A stretch of 64,000 bases of DNA, taken from contig NC_015516.1 of NCBI RefSeq assembly GCF_000270185.1, positions 357,001 to 421,000 on the forward strand, given 5' to 3'. The DNA comes from Melissococcus plutonius ATCC 35311. Lineage in GTDB: Bacteria > Bacillota > Bacilli > Lactobacillales > Enterococcaceae. The notes below the pieces were generated by a model. The model made no database searches, had not been told where the DNA came from, and was given only the letters and a program-made list of their open reading frames with translations. A program made the translations under genes and the position numbers. Positions 1-11,132 of the stretch are shown piece after piece. Each line of letters begins with the position of its first letter. Position 1 is the stretch's first letter.

Positions 1-1429
1 TGACTAGAGTTAGAATGAATATACGAGATTTTAACAAAGTTAATGAAGAACAATTAAAAAATGTATCGGGTGTTTTGGGCGTGGTAAACGATGAACAATT
101 GCAAATGATTATCGGTCCAGGCAAGGTAAATAAAGTGGCACAAGAAATGGTAAATTTAGTAGGTGTAAAATTAGGAGAAGAAATTTTAAAGAGTCATTTA
201 TCAGGTAAGGATAAGGTAAATGAAAAGGCTAATGAAATGAAAGCGAATCAAAAAGCGAAACAGAAACCTACTTTAATGAAACAATTATTAAAGGACGTTT
301 CTAATATATTCGTTCCAATGATTCCAGCCTTTGTAGGTTCAGGATTAATTGCTGGAGTTGCTGCAATTCTTACAAACTTGGTTACTTCTAAAACAATTGA
401 TGGAACAACCTGGGGACAATTGATCCTAATTTTAAATATTATTAAAAATGGTATGTTTTCTTATCTAGCAATTTATACAGGCATTAATGCTGCTCAGGTA
501 TTTGGTGCAACTACAACACTTGGAGGAGTTATTGGAGCAACCATTTTACTTACAGGCATAGAAACAAATGCACCCATTAAAAATTTATTTACCGGACAAG
601 CTTTAGTGGCTAATCAAGGTGGTATTTTGGGTGTTATCTTTGCAGTTTGGTTACTTGCCCAAATAGAAAAAAAATTACACAAAATTGTTCCCAACTCAAT
701 CGATATTATTGTGACGCCAACAATAAGTCTTTTATTAATAGGTTTAGCAGAAATTTATCTAATTATGCCTTTAGCAGGGGTAATTTCTGATCAATTGGTA
801 GGTAGTATCAATTGGATTTTAAATATGGGTGGACCATTCGCAGGATTCGTACTTGGTTCATTATTTTTACCAATGGTTATGTTTGGACTACATCAAATCT
901 TGACACCTATCCATATTCAAATGATTAACCAAACAGGTAGTACTTTACTTTTACCTATTTTGGCAATGGCAGGCGGGGGTCAAATTGGTGCTGCCTTTGC
1001 ACTCTTAATCCGCCTTCGTAAAGACAAAGAATTGACAAAAATGATTAAAGGAGCATTACCAGTTGGAATTTTAGGAATTGGGGAACCTTTGATGTATGGT
1101 ATTACCTTGCCATTTGGCAAACCTTTTGTTACAGCTTGTTTAGGTGGAGGAGTTGGTGGTGCTGTAATTGGTTTAATTGGAGGAGTTGGAGCAATTGCAA
1201 TTGGACCTTCAGGTTTTCCTTTATTCCATTGATTGCAAATGGAAAATGGTGGGGATATGTACTCGGCTTATTTGCTTCATATCTAGGTGGTTTTATTTTA
1301 ACCTATTTTTTTGGAATACCTCAAGATAAATTGATAGCAACTAATAATGCTATAAATCAGACTAACGATACATCTCAACCAAAGCAAGTAGTAACTAAAA
1401 AAGCAACAGAAACAAAAACAGAAATATAA
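1..1429 (+). pseudogene. PTS EIIBC (sucrose/N-acetylmuramic acid type), 5' cut by window, frameshifted
   Basis: Membrane permease of the glucose superfamily of phosphotransferase systems. Reading is open from base 3: TRVRMNIRDF is the tail of the EIIB active-site region, so the phosphorylated Cys and the real start lie left of the window; the Met at 15 is internal. The EIIB end is followed by a linker and a polytopic EIIC domain from about base 290. The frame ends at 1232 after GPSGFPLF, but the expected continuation PLIANGKWWGYVLGLFASY runs on in another frame to 1429, so a one-base indel lies near 1220-1232. An EIIA remnant follows directly, so the ancestor may have been an EIIBCA fusion. 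The facing RpiR-type regulator gene favours a MurP-like (MurNAc) or related role; sucrose is the alternative. Non-functional as read. Confidence 0.85.
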
Positions 1430-1435
1430 TTAAAT

Positions 1436-1816
1436 GTGGCAAATGATGAAGTATACCAATTGTAGAAACAACAGATCAAGTTTTTTTACAAAAGATGATG
1501 AGCAATAGCTATTTTGTTATTTCAAGAAATGAAATATTTACTCACTAGTAAATGAGATAGTCACAAATATTTTTAAAACAAAACATACGATTAGCATCAC
1601 TTAAGATAATGGATTAGAAATATTAATTCATATGGGTATTAATACAGTAGAACTAAAAGGAATGCCTTTTGAAATTCAAATAAAAGAAAGGTAAAAAGTT
1701 TTATTAAAAACGTTACTAGCAACAATGAATCTAGAAGAAATCAAACAATTAAAACATGCAACCGATATTTTAACTGTTATAACAAATATGGAAAAAAGCC
1801 AAAAATCTTCTTACTA
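1436..1816 (+). pseudogene. Degraded PTS EIIA (glucose-type) domain remnant
   Basis: Three frames interrupted by stops still spell the EIIA-Glc fold in order: IPIVETTDQVFLQKMM (about 1450-1500), then TNIFKTKHTISIT, then after a stop DNGLEILIHMGINTVELKGM with the phospho-His motif LIHMGINTVEL (about 1610-1665), then a tail through about 1816. At least four stops or frame changes separate the pieces. The remnant follows the EIIBC pseudogene directly and probably was its C-terminal EIIA domain or a co-transcribed EIIA. The intact EIIA gene at 6652 carries the same motif and may once have been its paralogue. Confidence 0.8.
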
Positions 1817-1872
1817 ACAACGGGTAGGCAAGCGGCAAAAGTAAATGTTTTGAAAGTAAACTAGATCGTTTT

Positions 1873-2451
1873 AACAAATTAGTCATTTTTAATTAATGAA
1901 ATATAAATAGTAAACTAATTTATATAATAAATTCTATCAATTAATTAGAAAATAAAGTATATCAGATAGTAGTGAAAGTAAAATTGCATTATAATACTTT
2001 ATTAGATATAAAAAAAGAATTGAAAGAAGAATTAAAAGAAATCAAAGAATTTATATAAACGAGCCAGTTTAGAAAAATAATCAATTTGGTAGAATAAAAT
2101 AGAAAAACTTAAAACAAATATTTGGTTGATTCTCAATTAATAGTTAGTTAAATTTATTGCTATGTGTAAAGAGATTGATGAAAACTATCAATCTTTTTTT
2201 TATACATATATGATTATAGGAAAAGATATTTTCAGTTATTTTAAATATTCTTAAAATTTAGTTTTTTAAATTGTCCTATACTTTAATCAATTTTTATTAG
2301 AATAACCTAAAAAATTTTAGACTCTAAATTACTAAAGATATTTTGCTTTAAATTTCCTTGCTAAATTACTAAATATAAAACTGATTAATTTGTTGAAACT
2401 CTTTTAAATAAGTACTGATTATTAATAAATCATACAAAATCACACGTTTTT
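1873..2451. other. Intergenic, mostly featureless
   Basis: No intact gene. A short Lys/Glu-rich open stretch near 1995-2055 is too small and repetitive to identify. The only clear element is the stem-loop listed at 2172-2201. Confidence 0.5.
2172..2201 (+). terminator. Rho-independent terminator
   Basis: Eight-base stem AGATTGAT (2172-2179) pairs with ATCAATCT (2187-2194), 7-nt loop, followed by a run of eight T. It would end transcripts from the EIIBCA pseudogene region. Confidence 0.8.
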
Positions 2452-3312
2452 TCAATTTGGATTAAAGATATTTTTTCGATAATGTTCTATGATTTTTCTT
2501 GTTTGATAAATTCTTTTAGCATTTTCTGGATTACGACTAATGTATAAATAAAAAAGTAAATCAACTGTGACAAGTTGAGCAAAAATAGAGTCTGTTGCCG
2601 CACTTCGCAAAGCTGTTTCTTTAGGTCTAGACGTTTGTAGCTGTACTTCTGATACTTTAGATAAAGAATTTTGACCAAATTGAGTTAGTGTAATAATAGG
2701 AATGTTCAATTCTTTTGCTGTAGCAGCCAGAGAAATAAGCTCTGGTGTTTCACCAGAATTTGAAACGAGCCATAATACAGTGCTTTTTTGATGGGTAACT
2801 AGCTGTGGTAATAAAAAGTTATAGTCTGAATCAGTACTAATATTCTTCCCTAAACGTGCCCATTTTTGGACGATATCTAAAACAGCCAAACTGGAAGCAC
2901 CACTTCCAACTACATAACAGAATTCTTTTTCTTCTAATAAAACACAAGCAGATAAAAAATCTTGTTCATTAAAAAGCTCTGTTGTTTTATCAATGGTAAA
3001 ACGTGCATTATTGGCAAGTTTGTATTTTAAATTATAAAAAGATTCATCAGATTGGACATCACTATAGTTTTCAAAGACTCTTCCATGAATTGTTTCAGCA
3101 GATAAACTAATTTTAAAATCAGTTAAACTATTATAACCCATTTTTTTTGAAAAACGAACAACAGTTGGAGCACTTGTATTTGTTGCTTCTGCAATTTCAC
3201 TTGCGGTCATGCTTGCTGTTTTTTCTGTATTTTCTCGAATAAATAGATAAATCTTTTTTTCAGCTGCTGACATTTCTTTTTGCATGCTTTCCATTTGCGA
3301 GAGAACACTCAT
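2452..3312 (-). CDS. RpiR/MurR-family transcriptional regulator with SIS domain
   Basis: 286 aa DNA-binding sugar-phosphate sensor. An N-terminal RpiR-type HTH (about residues 1-75, with TASEIAEATNTSAPTVVRFS as recognition region) is followed by a SIS sugar-isomerase domain (about 115-250) with CYVVGSGASS and the phosphosugar loop VSNSGETPEL. The start is preceded by AAGGAG about 8 nt upstream. It converges with the broken EIIBC gene; RpiR proteins next to such PTS genes usually control MurNAc or related sugar uptake. If so, its target operon is largely lost while the regulator remains open. Confidence 0.88.
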   Translation of the reverse strand: MSVLSQMESMQKEMSAAEKKIYLFIRENTEKTASMTASEIAEATNTSAPTVVRFSKKMGYNSLTDFKISLSAETIHGRVFENYSDVQSDESFYNLKYKLANNARFTIDKTTELFNEQDFLSACVLLEEKEFCYVVGSGASSLAVLDIVQKWARLGKNISTDSDYNFLLPQLVTHQKSTVLWLVSNSGETPELISLAATAKELNIPIITLTQFGQNSLSKVSEVQLQTSRPKETALRSAATDSIFAQLVTVDLLFYLYISRNPENAKRIYQTRKIIEHYRKNIFNPN

Positions 3313-4563
3313 TCTGTTTGCTCCTTACTTCTTTTTTCAAAGATAGTATCAAAAGTTTAATTCGTTTTAATCCTATCTTTGATTTTCAGCTAAATTGTTA
3401 CTAATTCGCCTATGCTCAAAGATAAGTATAACGTATATTGAAATAAAACGATATATAAGAGAAAAATAGAATTAAATTAATTAGTAAACGATTAATGATC
3501 ACTATTTCATTTTATAATGCTAGAACAATGGTATAAATTATAAATTTTATTTAATATTAAGGGTTCTTAATTGGATAATCTATTGATTAGATTTGATAAA
3601 GAACTTCTACTGATTAACAATGATAAAAAATAAATAGAAAAAATTTGGAAAGTAATAAGGGTATAATAGATAATAGGATCTGTATTATTTTATCTTTTTA
3701 TTTAATTTATTTGAAACCGATTTCATGTTAAAATAACTATATAGGAATACTTGTATGAATTTTGTTGCAGATGGGCGAATAGAAAAATAGATTATAGATT
3801 TGTACGAAATTGTTAGTACACAGTATTTGTTTTCAGCGTAGGATATTCTACTAATGTTAAAAACAGTAAGAAAGATTAAATCAAATTGAATAATCGTAGT
3901 ATTTGGTTAGGATCTGATCGATTCATATTCGGCTGAATATTTGGTTCACCTGGAAATTCAAAGCAAACAATAATCGATAGATTTGCAATTCAACAAATAA
4001 TCTTCTTAGACACAAACTTGCCATTGATTAGAATCAACTATTAGAAATTTTTTTGTCACATATATCAAACTATTCACTTATCCTATTGAAATAATAGAAT
4101 TAGCAGTGAAAAATAACCTAATTCTTTTTACTATATTTTTATCACATCTGTAGACACTTAATAAATTTCATTAATGAAATAATTGTAATATTGATAGTTA
4201 CTTTTTCTTCATCTCACTATTAAAAGCTAGCTAGGTTTGTAAGATAAAACTTTTGATTATTCTTGTTTTTATTATGAGAAATCGCTTTTTAATCAATTTT
4301 ATATTTTATATTATATGTTATTTAGCATTATGTATATATTCATATAATGTTCTATTACTCAATAAAAATATAAATTAAAATAGATATTATATATGAATTT
4401 AGATATTAGTAACATTTACAAAGATAATTCTAATAGTAGATGTCTTAAAATTATTTAGCATGATACTAAGGATTATGGGTTTAAAGCTTAGATAGGTATT
4501 TTGTTATTTCATCAGATAATAAATAGTCCCCCCATAAATTAACTTAATAAGAAGGAGAAATCA
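3313..4563. other. Long non-coding or decayed region
   Basis: 1.25 kb without an intact gene. Between about 3750 and 4100 all frames carry short gene-like pieces broken by stops (for example NNRSIWLGSDRFIFG near 3885-3930), which looks like a decayed gene I cannot identify. A perfect cre consensus sits at 3712-3725. GTAAACGATT occurs at 3484-3493. Confidence 0.5.
3712..3725. promoter_or_regulatory. Catabolite-responsive element (cre)
   Basis: TGAAACCGATTTCA matches the CcpA consensus TGWAANCGNTNWCA at all 14 positions. It lies upstream of decayed sequence and about 840 bp before the ribokinase pseudogene, so it probably belonged to a lost sugar gene at the head of that operon. Confidence 0.75.
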
Positions 4564-5488
4564 ATGAACAAGGTAACTATTTTAGGTAGTAGTAATATCG
4601 ATTTAGTAATTTCAACTAAAAGTCTTCCACAGGTTGGAGAAACGATTTTGGGAGATCAACTAGACTATTTTTATGGTGGAAAAGGCCAAAACCAAGCTAT
4701 TTCTAGTGTGAGAATAGGTGCCAATGTTCAATTAATCGGAGCTGTAGGAACAGATTCTTTTGGAGAAAAAATTCTAGCAAATTTAAAAACGGAAGGGATA
4801 TCGACTGAAAACATTAGGCAGGTAGAAGGAGCATTTACCGGACTAGCAATGGTTTTAAAATTACCTCAAGATAATTCTATTATTGTAGCACCTGGTGCAA
4901 ATGAACTTGTTAATCCAGATTATTTAACTAACTTTACAAAAAAAATAATTACAAGTGATGTCTTGTTGGTACAAATGGAAATTCCTTTTGAAACTGTATT
5001 AGCGAGTATTAAAATAGCGAAACGAAATCAAGTCATTACAATTGTAAATCCAGCTCCCTATAGCGAAAGATGTCATGAATTGCTAGAATTTACTGATGTT
5101 TTAACACCAAATAAAACAGAATTTGAATATTTATATGGTGAAAAATTAACGAATGAAGCGATGCTTGAAGAGGCAATGCTGCATTTTGTGAAAGGATATG
5201 CTGTTTCTTTAGTTGTTACTCGAGGAAGTCGGGGGAGTTAGCTTTGTGGAAAATAATAAGGTCGTTACTTTTTCTTCCATTCCAGTTGAGGTTATTGATA
5301 CAATAGGTGCTGGTGATACATTTAATGGTATTTTATCCACCTATTTATCTCGACAGTGTTCATTAAGAGAAGCCGTCAAGTGTGCTTCAATCGGTGCTTC
5401 ATTATCTATAACAAAATTAGGAGCTCAAACAGGTATGCCAACAACAAAAGAATTAGAACAAGCCATTAAAAAATATACTATGAACTAA
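4564..5488 (+). pseudogene. rbsK: Ribokinase, frameshifted
   Basis: PfkB-family kinase, ATP + D-ribose to ribose-5-phosphate. The N-terminal part (4564-5241) has GGKGQNQAISS and the substrate-binding strand region; after VVTRGSRG the frame hits a stop. The C-terminal part continues in another frame with the anion-hole and catalytic motif DTIGAGDTFNG and ends at 5488. Removing one G from the G5 run near 5231-5235 restores a continuous protein of about 307 aa, the usual ribokinase length. RBS AGAAGGAGAA precedes the ATG. As read, the catalytic Asp is lost from the first product, so the gene should be inactive unless the G run is a sequencing error. Confidence 0.92.
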
Positions 5489-5714
5489 TTTTGAGTAATA
5501 ACAAGAATGTTAATAAGATATTATTTTTTATATTGTTTTTTAATTTATTAAATTATCTTTTCTTAAAAGAGAACAAAAATTATTAATTTTTTAAAGATGA
5601 ATAAAAGAAATACTAATTTCATCATATAAATATTTAGTTTTTGTTGTATAAAATAAATTTGATTTATTAAAAAACAAAATAATTTTTTCTAATAAAGGGG
5701 CAATGAATTAGGTA

Positions 5715-6425
5715 ATGAGTAAAAAAAAAGATTATCAAAAAATACACCATTCTAAAAGAAAGAAAAAATACTATAATTTGGCAATTGGAATTGGAATAAG
5801 CAGTATAATTTTACTTAGTTTATTTGCTATTTTTAATTACTTTTACCCAATAAGAAATATTATGAGAGCTTCAAAGGATACTTTTTCAACTACAACACAG
5901 TATTCAGTTGAAAATACAACAAAATATTCAAATTCTACTATGAATACAACTCAAACTGCAGAGAATACAATAGATACAGATCAAATAAATAATGAAGCTA
6001 CCTTTGTATCAGAAGAAATATATGAGCAGCCTGATAGCTTAAACGAAAGATCCGTTGATTCCCAAACGACAAGCGAATCAGCTGAAAAGTTAGAAAATTT
6101 AAAAACAGTATCCCAGGAAGCAATTGTAGCATATTATAAAAATTATAATCGAACAGATTACCAGCAAGCATTAGAATTACTTACTCATTTGTATGGCATG
6201 GACTCAAGCAATAATGTAGAAAACCAGGTATATATCGATAAGAATCTTAACACATTGGGACAACCAGTTTCTAATGGTCAATTTCCACAAAAAATTTCAG
6301 CAAATATAATGGGTGGTGCTGGTGGCCCACATTGGAAATATAAGGGAGAGGAAGATTATGATGTCATTATGGGAACAAATTTTAGTGGGAAATATGCGAA
6401 TAACTTGTTTGCAGATGCAAAGTAA
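5715..6425 (+). CDS. Uncharacterised single-pass membrane protein
   Basis: 236 aa, not recognised. A basic N-terminus rich in Lys (residues 1-21) precedes one hydrophobic segment (about 22-46, ending IFNYFYP), giving a type II or signal-anchor topology with the rest outside. Residues about 55-125 are rich in Ser, Thr, Asn and Gln, typical of a cell-wall spanning linker. A C-terminal region follows (about 130-236) with GGAGGPHWKYKGEEDYDV. No cell-wall sorting motif. Start chosen for AAAGGGG upstream, although spacing is long (about 15 nt). It sits alone between ribokinase and an EIIA gene. Confidence 0.6.
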   Translation: MSKKKDYQKIHHSKRKKKYYNLAIGIGISSIILLSLFAIFNYFYPIRNIMRASKDTFSTTTQYSVENTTKYSNSTMNTTQTAENTIDTDQINNEATFVSEEIYEQPDSLNERSVDSQTTSESAEKLENLKTVSQEAIVAYYKNYNRTDYQQALELLTHLYGMDSSNNVENQVYIDKNLNTLGQPVSNGQFPQKISANIMGGAGGPHWKYKGEEDYDVIMGTNFSGKYANNLFADAK

Positions 6426-6651
6426 TTAAAAAGAAAGAATGTAATTTAGAATAATAAAATTTTATCTTCATCGCTATCTATTTGTAATCTATATCATTTA
6501 TCGATAAGTTTGGCGAATCTGTAACTTAATCAGAATGTTAAACCATTTATATACGAAAGTAAGACAGACGAATATGTTGAAATGAAAATAGATCTAATTA
6601 TAAAATAATTATTGATGAATGAAAAATAATTTAAAGAAAGAAGAATATTTT

Positions 6652-7188
6652 ATGTTTAAACGACTAAGGAAAGCTAAAGTTCAAGAGAACAGAGGAATAG
6701 AAGATACTATTGAGCTGTATTCAATTGGCACTGGTGAAGCAATTGCCATTACAGAAGTCAATGATCCAGTGTTTGCAAACAAAATGTTAGGTGATGGTTT
6801 TGCTATATTACCAGAAACGGGTGAAGTCTTCTCACCATTTGAAGCAACAATACTGGCTATTTCACCAACAAAGCATGCATTTAGTCTAAAAACAGATCAT
6901 GGAATAGAATGTCTAATCCATTTGGGTATCGATACAGTTGAATTAGCAGGACAGCCGTTTGAAATTTATGTAGAAGAGGGGGAGCGAGTAACAAGAGGAG
7001 AAGCCTTGGCAACAGTTGATCTGAGTTATTTAAAAAATGCTGGAAAATCTGCTGATTTGGTTATTGTTTTTACAAATAATAAAGATCAAGGTTTTTCTAT
7101 GCAATTAGATAAATTAGGTAAAATTGATAAAGATACACGAATTGGAAAGGTAAGAATAGAGGATTACAAGCAGAAAAATGATTTATAA
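6652..7188 (+). CDS. crr: PTS EIIA component, glucose family
   Basis: 178 aa cytoplasmic phosphocarrier that takes phosphate from HPr and passes it to EIIB. An upstream in-frame ATG at 6619 exists, but starting at 6652 puts the two active-site histidines at residues 75 (SPTKH) and 90 (CLIHLGIDTVEL), the same numbers as in E. coli EIIA-Glc, and a purine-rich AAAGAAAGAAG lies just upstream. The fold-typical NDPVFANKMLGDGFAI is present. It is a free-standing EIIA; its partner permease could be any EIIBC lacking an EIIA domain, including relatives of the broken one at the window start. Confidence 0.9.
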   Translation: MFKRLRKAKVQENRGIEDTIELYSIGTGEAIAITEVNDPVFANKMLGDGFAILPETGEVFSPFEATILAISPTKHAFSLKTDHGIECLIHLGIDTVELAGQPFEIYVEEGERVTRGEALATVDLSYLKNAGKSADLVIVFTNNKDQGFSMQLDKLGKIDKDTRIGKVRIEDYKQKNDL

Positions 7189-7921
7189 TAGAAAAACTGA
7201 CTGGAAAATAAAAATTATTCCATTAGGTAGTTAATTTTTACTAATAATTATATAGAAGAAAAAATGAAAGATTGCCCAGTTATTCATAATCTGCATTTAT
7301 TTAAAATAAATAGGTTACCAAATATGAAAAATACCTAAATAATTTATCATCTTATGCTATAACTAAATATTTATACTTCTTTCATTCATGAATTATTACT
7401 TAATATTTTCTAGGGCTATTTTTAAAGGCTGTTACTATTTTTTGAATCAAATATAGGAAAAGTTAGCAGTGGGAAATTCTAACAATAGTTCAATTCCTAA
7501 TTTTATAAGTGGTTTATCCTATATAGAAAAATATAGGTTATTCATAGTTAATTATTGTTTTTGATAAAAAATCAAATAATTAACAATGTTTATTTGTGTA
7601 TTTAAATAACGATATGTTTAGTAAATTGATTACTAGTAATTTTTATAGAGATAGTTCAATTCACGATTTTATAATGAAATATAATATTATTAACATATTA
7701 ATTGATGAAAAGTATCTTTTTTGAATAATTTTTATAAAAAGAGTACACTTAAATTGTAAACGATTTACTAATTTGTTATGTAGGTTATAAATTTTTAAAT
7801 GAAACTTTGGTTTACTAGTAATTTAGTTATCATAAAAGGATCAAAACAGTAAGAATAAGTAAATAACCAGCTAGTATAAGATAGCTAAATAATAAAATGA
7901 AATAAATTGGAGGAAATAATA
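7189..7921. other. Intergenic, with an operator-like palindrome
   Basis: About 730 bp with no recognisable gene. GTAAACGATTTAC at 7756-7768 is an odd-length palindrome (GTAAA, CGA, TTTAC) resembling LacI-family operators and matching the cre consensus only partly. A short hairpin CCTATAT/ATATAGG lies at 7518-7537. Confidence 0.45.
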
Positions 7922-8733
7922 ATGAATGAAACATTTACATTGGCAAATAATATAAAAATCCCTAAAATTGGTTTTGGCACATGGATGATCAAGAATGAAG
8001 ATGCGGCAAAAAATGTTCAGGATGCTATTCAGGTCGGTTATCGACATATTGATACAGCAGAAGCCTATCAAAATGAACAAGGTGTGGGTGAAGGGATACA
8101 CGCATCTGGTATAAATCGCAAGAAATTTTTGTGACAACCAAACTTGCAGCAGAGATTAAAAATTATCAAGAAGCAATTTCTGCTATTGATCAGTCGCTTA
8201 AAAATTTAAATTTAGATTATATTGATATGATGATTATTCATAGTCCAAAACCTTGGGAAGAATTTCAAGGAAAAAATCATTATTTTGAAGGCAATCTTGA
8301 AGCATGGCATGCATTAGAAAAAGCTTATCAAGATGGCAAACTTCAAACCATTGGTGTATCAAATTTTGAAATTGTAGATTTAGAAAATATTCTGAAAAAT
8401 GGACATATCAAACCAATGGTAAATCAAATTCTCGTTCACATTGGACATACACCAATGGAATTAATTGAATTCTCGCAAAAAAATCATATATTGGTTGAAG
8501 CTTATTCGCCAATTGCTCATGGTGAAATGATTCATGACAAAACTATTTTAGCAATAGCGGATAAATATAATGTAACTATTCCTCAATTGGCAGTTCGTTA
8601 TTGTTTACAGTTGGGCTTACTTCCCCTACCAAAAACAGAAAATATTGAGCATATGAAAAATAATAAAAATGTTGATTTTGTTATTTCTAATGATGATATG
8701 ATGAAGCTAAAAAAGATTGATCATTTTGATTAG
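7922..8733 (+). pseudogene. Aldo/keto reductase, frameshifted
   Basis: NAD(P)H-dependent reductase of the AKR superfamily, cytoplasmic. The first part has GYRHIDTAEAYQNE with the catalytic Asp and Tyr; the second has the catalytic Lys in VTTKLA and His in MMIIHSPKPW, then GVSNFE and the cofactor-binding PLPKT. The frame breaks near 8119-8121: INR should continue E-EIFVTTK but one base is missing after CGC, giving a stop at 8132-8134. Restored length is about 270 aa, normal for the family. ATG 7922 follows GGAGG at 7910-7914; the upstream TTG in the same frame is inside this RBS. Confidence 0.92.
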
Positions 8734-8801
8734 AAAAATAAGACATTGTTAGTTTTTTAAAGAAATCAATAAATGATGAACAGGATAATATCCTTATTTG
8801 A

Positions 8802-8833
8802 TTAATCTTAGTCTTAGACTAAGATTAATTTTT
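8802..8833. terminator. Strong stem-loop terminator
   Basis: Perfect 12-bp stem (8802-8813 with 8817-8828), 3-nt loop, followed by TTTTT. Ends the aldo/keto reductase transcript; the sequence is nearly symmetric and could also act toward the AraC gene. Confidence 0.88.
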
Positions 8834-9003
8834 CAATTTTTGAAAAAATATTGTTGTACTGTAGTATGAAGCAATCAATGAATAAAAATTAAACTCGGAT
8901 AAACAAAAATTAGAAAGGAAGTAAGATTATTTATTATATTTAGGAAAGAGTTAAGAAACTGAAAAAACCTGGTTAGAAAATTGAACTAGCTAATTTATTT
9001 TTC

Positions 9004-9980
9004 TTAATATTTTGACTTTCTAAAAGCTGCTGGAAGTTTATGATAAGTTTCTTTAAATTGCTTATAAAAATAACTACGATTTTTAAGGCCTATCATTTCT
9101 ATAATTTCACCAATTGAAAATTGTGTATTTTCAATTAGAAATTTTGCTTGTTTCATGCGTCGCTTTGTTACCAGCTCAGAAAAGGTAAAATCTGTTTTTT
9201 TCTTAATAATGTTACTTAGGTAGTTTTTATTATAGCCGAGTCGTTGGGCTGCTGTGTTTAAGCTCAAATTAATGTAATCGTTTTCAATTAATTTTAGAGT
9301 ATCTACTACAATTTTGTGGTTGATTTTTTCTTTTTTTCTTGATGAAAGTCATAGGAACAATTACTGATTAATTCTGTAAAAAGAATTGGAATATATAATG
9401 AAATAATTTCATTAGCAAGGATTGTTTTTGTAAAATAAATATCGAGAATTTGATCTAAGATAACCTGTATGTGCTGATTTTTAGCACAGCGAAAAATCAG
9501 ATAATTTTTATTTGAATTTGCAACAAGAGTTTGTGCTAAAAAATTAAATAATATACTGTCTTTGTTACTAAGATTTGATAACCAATTAATATCAACATTA
9601 TCACTAGGAAAAATAATATTAATTAAGATATCATTTTTTTGATGTAATTCTAGAGCATGAGAGGTACCTTTGTCTAATAATAGAATCTCACCTTTTTTAA
9701 TAAGTTCCTTTTCTCCATTGATTGTCTGAATGGATTGTCCAGAATACACATAATTTAACTCTAAAAAACGATGACTATGTTTAGGATATGAAGCAAAACG
9801 TGTATGTTTACTAATATAAATAAAATTATTTTTCAAAAAATATTCTTTTAGTAGAATGATGTTTGTTTCGGTATTTTGAAATGCTGCTAAAGGCAAATCG
9901 AATACAAATTTATTTTGTTTTAATTGTTCATGTTCAATATGTGTATAACCATGTAAATAATCAATTACTATTTTATTCAT
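9004..9980 (-). pseudogene. AraC-family regulator, frameshifted
   Basis: The N-terminal part (9980 to 9306) has a cupin-like sensor domain, with KHSHRFLELNYVYSG and a following GEILLLDKGTSHA. The C-terminal part (ending 9004) has the paired AraC HTH, NTAAQRLGYNKNYLSNIIKK and the conserved FYKQFKETYHKLPAAFRK. The two are joined through a purine run (complement of about 9320-9337); adding one A to an A7 run restores the frame through INHKIVVDTLKLIENDYINL. Full length would be about 325 aa. It is divergent from rhaM, and AraC proteins commonly activate rhamnose or pectin genes, so it may have controlled rhaM or the rhamnogalacturonan locus 10 kb away. The sensor is separated from the DNA-binding domain as read. 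Confidence 0.9.
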
Positions 9981-10233
9981 TTAAATCACATCCCTATAAA
10001 TTCGTCATATCTATTCTATAACCTCATCATTGAAAGCGCAATCTAAAAATGGTAATCTAGCTATAAAGCGAAAAATAATCTTAAATTTTATATTTTTTAT
10101 TTTATTTATCTTATTTATTTTATTATTATCCATTTAAAAAATTATGTTTTGATTAAATAAACTAATTAAGCTAGTTAGGAGCAGTCAATCATTGTTTTTT
10201 AGAAAAGTTTTATTGATAAAGGAGAGAAAATCA

Positions 10234-10545
10234 TTGATAAAGAAAGCCATTCGAATGAAATTATATCCAGAATGTAAAGAGGTGTATATTCAACGACATC
10301 AACAACTTTGGCCGGAAATGCGACAAATGCTTAAAGAAAAAGGAATATTGAGTTATTCAATTTTTCTGGATTCAGAAACAAATTATCTGTTTGGATATCT
10401 TGAAATTGAAGATGAAAAAAAATGGGAAGAAATCTCTTCTACTAAGATTAACCAAAAATGGTGGCGATTTATGGAAGAAATAATGGAAACAAATCCTGAT
10501 CATTCTCCGATAACACAGCATCTGGAAATGGTATTTGATCTTTAG
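10234..10545 (+). CDS. rhaM: L-rhamnose mutarotase
   Basis: 103 aa enzyme interconverting alpha and beta anomers of L-rhamnose. The sequence follows E. coli RhaM along its whole length: IKKAIRMKLYPECKEVYIQRH, LWPEMRQMLKEKGI, the central SYSIFLD, and KWWRFMEEIMETNPD near the end. The start is a TTG with AAGGAG 9-14 nt upstream; this gives the N-terminus MIKKAI, parallel to E. coli MIRKAF, and the family length of about 104 aa. No rhaA, rhaB or rhaD lies in the window, so rhamnose released from rhamnogalacturonan would need enzymes encoded elsewhere. Confidence 0.9.
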   Translation: MIKKAIRMKLYPECKEVYIQRHQQLWPEMRQMLKEKGILSYSIFLDSETNYLFGYLEIEDEKKWEEISSTKINQKWWRFMEEIMETNPDHSPITQHLEMVFDL

Positions 10546-11132
10546 GACAATTAGTTAATTTATTTTAAATGTTAGAGAGAATGAAAAAATTTATATTGTA
10601 ATTATTGAAAATAGTAAAATAGCAAGGTTTGCTATAAACATAATCTTTTAAAAGTTAAATCTAGATTTTTAAAAAGTTAAGCAAATGATCTAACCTATTT
10701 TTTCAAAAATCTACTTTCTTTAATAAAAGAAATAAACAAAGAAAAATTTATATTTACTATGATTAAATCTACCTTTAAAAGAGAATAGGCTTAATGAATG
10801 TTAATCTAAATCTACGTTAATGGTTTATTGTTTGAAGCAGTAAGAATTAAATAAATAATAATATGAAAATAACAAACTTTCCTGACAATAATAGATAGCG
10901 AACATAGATAATTAGGCAAATGATTTAGAATATATAAACACAAAATTAAGAAAATGAAATGACATTTAACCAGTGATTATGGTATTCTTAATGGCAATGG
11001 GTAAAATGATTAGGATTATTATAGATGATATGATCTTTTCAAGAAATTCCATTAAATTATCAGAAATTTTATATTAAAAATGTATTTATAATAATTGAGA
11101 AACAATCAATTATTTTCAATACAAGGAGGAAA
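10546..11132. other. Intergenic, nothing recognised
   Basis: 587 bp, AT-rich, with stops in every frame. No clear terminator, repeat or gene remnant that I can name. Confidence 0.5.

Noticed and set aside
7518-7537. Hairpin CCTATAT/ATATAGG as a terminator
   Set aside because: Short stem, no T tract, no gene ending nearby.
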